NCBI GenBank assembly: GCA_947169455.1
Contig: CAMVPV010000038.1
Span: 1 to 8,579, forward strand
Direction of reading: 5' to 3'
DNA length: 8,579 bases
Source of the DNA: an uncultured Clostridia bacterium
GTDB lineage: Bacteria > Bacillota_A > Clostridia > Oscillospirales > Ruminococcaceae
Part shown: positions 7,227 through 8,579 of the stretch, in pieces
Layout of the letters: each line of letters starts with the position of its first letter
Position numbering within the stretch: the first letter of the stretch is position 1
Notes under the pieces: generated by a model
The model's input: the letters and a program-made list of their open reading frames with translations, nothing else
Told to the model about the DNA's origin: nothing
The model's database searches: none
Position numbers and translations under genes: made by a program

Positions 7227-7255
7227 TTGACATTTTATGCTGAATGTGGTATAAT
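7227..7255 (+). promoter_or_regulatory. Consensus sigma-A promoter of the scaffold/GGGtGRT operon
   Basis: TTGACA (7227-7232) and TATAAT (7250-7255) are exactly 17 bases apart, a full consensus match. Transcription would begin near 7262. With the phased repeats upstream this should be a strong promoter. Confidence 0.93.
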
Positions 7256-7261
7256 ATGCTT

Positions 7262-7352
7262 TGTGAAATGTCCGTGCGGACATATCCCGATGTATAAATC
7301 ATTCGTCATCGGAACAGCACAGGCTGTACGGTGATAGAAAGGAGTAAATTTA
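7262..7352 (+). promoter_or_regulatory. Structured 5' leader of the scaffold/GGGtGRT operon
   Basis: The untranslated leader of about 90 bases can form three successive hairpins. The first is a near-perfect palindrome, ATGTCCG (7268-7274) with CGGACAT (7277-7283), only a few bases after the predicted transcription start. The second is CCGATG (7287-7292) with CATCGG (7307-7312). The third is ACAGC (7314-7318) with GCTGT (7323-7327). No T tract follows any of them, so attenuation by an intrinsic terminator is unlikely. The palindrome could be a downstream operator or a 5' stabilising stem. It matches no riboswitch class I recognise. Confidence 0.45.
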
Positions 7353-8045
7353 ATGATCTATTCGCACGAAGTTGAAATGATGTGCCCTGTTAAGCAGGGT
7401 GTCGCTCACGGCGCAGCTCCCATACCCGAGGAGGCAAAGTGGGTCAAGGCCAAGGAGATCAAGGATATTTCCGGCTTTACACACGGTATCGGCTGGTGTG
7501 CACCCGAGCAGGGCACCTGCAAGCTCACTCTCAATGTCAAGGAAGGCGTTATCCAGGAAGCTCTCGTTGAGACGATCGGCTGCTCCGGCATGACACATTC
7601 TGCCGCTATGGCTGCCGAGATACTCCCCGGCAGAACTATCCTCGAAGCTCTCAACACCGACCTCGTCTGTGACGCTATCAATACTGCGATGAGAGAACTC
7701 TTCCTCCAGATCGTATATGGACGCTCACAGTCCGCTTTCTCCGAGGACGGTCTCGTTATCGGCGCAGGTCTTGAGGACCTCGGCAAGGGTCTCCGCTCCC
7801 AGATCGGTACCATATACGGTACCCTCAAGAAGGGTCCCCGCTACCTTGAGCTCACCGACGGCTATATCACCGGTCTTGCGCTCAACGAAGATGATGAGAT
7901 CATCGGCTACAAGTTCATCAATTTCGGCAAGATGATGGACTTCATCAAAGCCGGCGATGACGCTAACACAGCATTTGAAAAGGCTCAGGGTCAGTACGGA
8001 AGAGTTGCCGATGCTGCTAAGATCATCGATCCCAGAAAGGAATAA
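7353..8045 (+). CDS. IscU/NifU-like iron-sulfur cluster scaffold-related protein
   Basis: The protein has 230 residues. About residues 40-130 resemble the IscU/NifU N-terminal scaffold fold: GWCAPEQGTCKLTLNVKEG parallels the IscU block around its first cysteine, and VETIGCSGMTHSAAMAAEIL parallels the second-cysteine block (TxGCGSAIASS), followed by PGRTILEALNTD. Cysteines are at 11, 49, 56, 77 and 106. By hand alignment Cys77 matches the second IscU cysteine. The third IscU cysteine (HCSxLAEDA) falls at SQSAFSEDG, where it is Gln, so any cluster would be held differently. A C-terminal region of about 90 residues (from GLRSQIGTIYG) has no counterpart in IscU, which is about 128 residues long. 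The start is supported by AAAGGAG (7338-7344), 8 bases upstream. It is the first gene of an operon with a GGGtGRT gene 14 bases downstream, a pairing I recall from other Clostridia. A scaffold role is inferred from family resemblance only. Confidence 0.8.
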   Translation: MIYSHEVEMMCPVKQGVAHGAAPIPEEAKWVKAKEIKDISGFTHGIGWCAPEQGTCKLTLNVKEGVIQEALVETIGCSGMTHSAAMAAEILPGRTILEALNTDLVCDAINTAMRELFLQIVYGRSQSAFSEDGLVIGAGLEDLGKGLRSQIGTIYGTLKKGPRYLELTDGYITGLALNEDDEIIGYKFINFGKMMDFIKAGDDANTAFEKAQGQYGRVADAAKIIDPRKE

Positions 8046-8059
8046 GGAGGATTTGTACA

Positions 8060-8579
8060 ATGGCTTTATTTGAATCATACGAAAGACGTGAAAAGCAGAT
8101 CCTTGCTGTAATTAAGGAATACGGAATCAACTCCATTGAAGAGTGCGCCGATGTATGCAAGGAAAAGGGTCTTGATATATACAAGCTGGTAGAGGGTATC
8201 CAGCCTATCTGCTTTGAAAATGCAAAGTGGGCTTACACAGTAGGCTGCGCTATCGCTATAAAGAAGGGCTGCAAGAGAGCTGCTGACGCTGCTGCCGCTA
8301 TCGGCGAGGGTCTCCAGGCATTCTGTATCCCCGGCTCCGTTGCCGACCAGAGAAAAGTTGGTCTCGGTCACGGCAACCTCGGCAAGATGCTGCTCGAGGA
8401 GGACACCGAGTGCTTCGCATTCCTCGCAGGTCACGAGTCCTTCGCTGCTGCTGAGGGCGCTATCGGTATCGCTGAGAAGGCCAACAAAGTTCGTCAGAAG
8501 CCCCTGCGTGTTATCCTGAACGGTCTCGGCAAGGATGCCGCTCAGATCATCGCAAGGATCAACGGCTTTACTTATGTTG
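8060..8579 (+). CDS. GGGtGRT-family protein, 5' part (runs off the window)
   Basis: A reading frame with no stop runs from the ATG at 8060 to the window edge (173 full codons), beginning MALFESYERREKQILAVIKE. AAGGAGG (8044-8050) overlaps the stop codon of the preceding gene and lies 9 bases before the ATG, so the two are translated from one message. Segments such as IQPICFENAKWAYTVGCAIA, GEGLQAFCIPGSVADQRKVG and FLAGHESFAAAEGAIGIAEK are what I remember of the GGGtGRT family. It consists of proteins of about 330 residues named for a glycine-rich motif in the C-terminal half, so that motif should lie outside this window. To my knowledge the family has no established function. Cysteines (in EECADVCKEKG, PICFE, VGCAI, KKGCK, AFCIPG and ECFAF) are frequent. 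The A/G-rich helical pattern suggests a soluble protein; I see no signal peptide or membrane segment. Confidence 0.85.
   Translation, partial: MALFESYERREKQILAVIKEYGINSIEECADVCKEKGLDIYKLVEGIQPICFENAKWAYTVGCAIAIKKGCKRAADAAAAIGEGLQAFCIPGSVADQRKVGLGHGNLGKMLLEEDTECFAFLAGHESFAAAEGAIGIAEKANKVRQKPLRVILNGLGKDAAQIIARINGFTYV

Noticed and set aside
7262..7352. Riboswitch upstream of the scaffold-like gene
   Set aside because: The leader is short, has no terminator or sequestered ribosome site that I can see, and matches no known class by eye.

Overview
The window looks like ordinary chromosome from a Clostridia-class Firmicute, most likely a Ruminococcus-like member of the Oscillospiraceae. The clues are strong AGGAGG-type ribosome binding sites, near-consensus sigma-A promoters, moderate GC, and a set of protein families (TmcAL, AckA, a MutS-related ATPase, a dCache chemoreceptor, and an iron-sulfur scaffold-like protein next to a GGGtGRT protein) that I associate with that group. 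The genus is inferred from family resemblance, not from a marker gene. I see no mobile element, CRISPR array, tRNA or rRNA.

Layout. At the left edge a bidirectional terminator (29-66) closes the leftward gene tmcAL (75-1442, minus), a tRNA-Met cytidine acetate ligase with an unusual acidic C-terminal tail. A 208-base divergent region carries a good promoter for each direction and separates tmcAL from ackA (1651-2850, plus), acetate kinase, which ends at a strong hairpin terminator. Next comes a short stretch (2951-3112, minus) that reads like the tail of a lost coding region, and a leftward MutS-related ATPase gene (3097-4821, minus) with its own promoter. A second divergent region holds a perfect consensus promoter for a two-transmembrane methyl-accepting chemotaxis protein (5049-7034, plus). 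That gene ends at a terminator whose stem arms match nine bases of the ackA terminator exactly.

The 318-base gap 7035-7352 is dense with signals: the terminator, three TTGTAA repeats one helical turn apart, a perfect TTGACA-17-TATAAT promoter, and a roughly 90-base leader with three small hairpins. It drives a two-gene operon: an IscU/NifU-like scaffold protein with a rearranged cysteine set (7353-8045) and, 14 bases on, the first half of a GGGtGRT-family protein (8060 to the window edge).

How the genes fit together. tmcAL and ackA both activate acetate with ATP, one for tRNA modification and one for energy metabolism, and share a divergent control region. The MutS-like ATPase and the chemoreceptor are each single-gene units. 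The least understood part is the scaffold-like/GGGtGRT pair: its families point to iron-sulfur or metal chemistry, but as far as I know its function has not been established. It is my best candidate for an undescribed system here.
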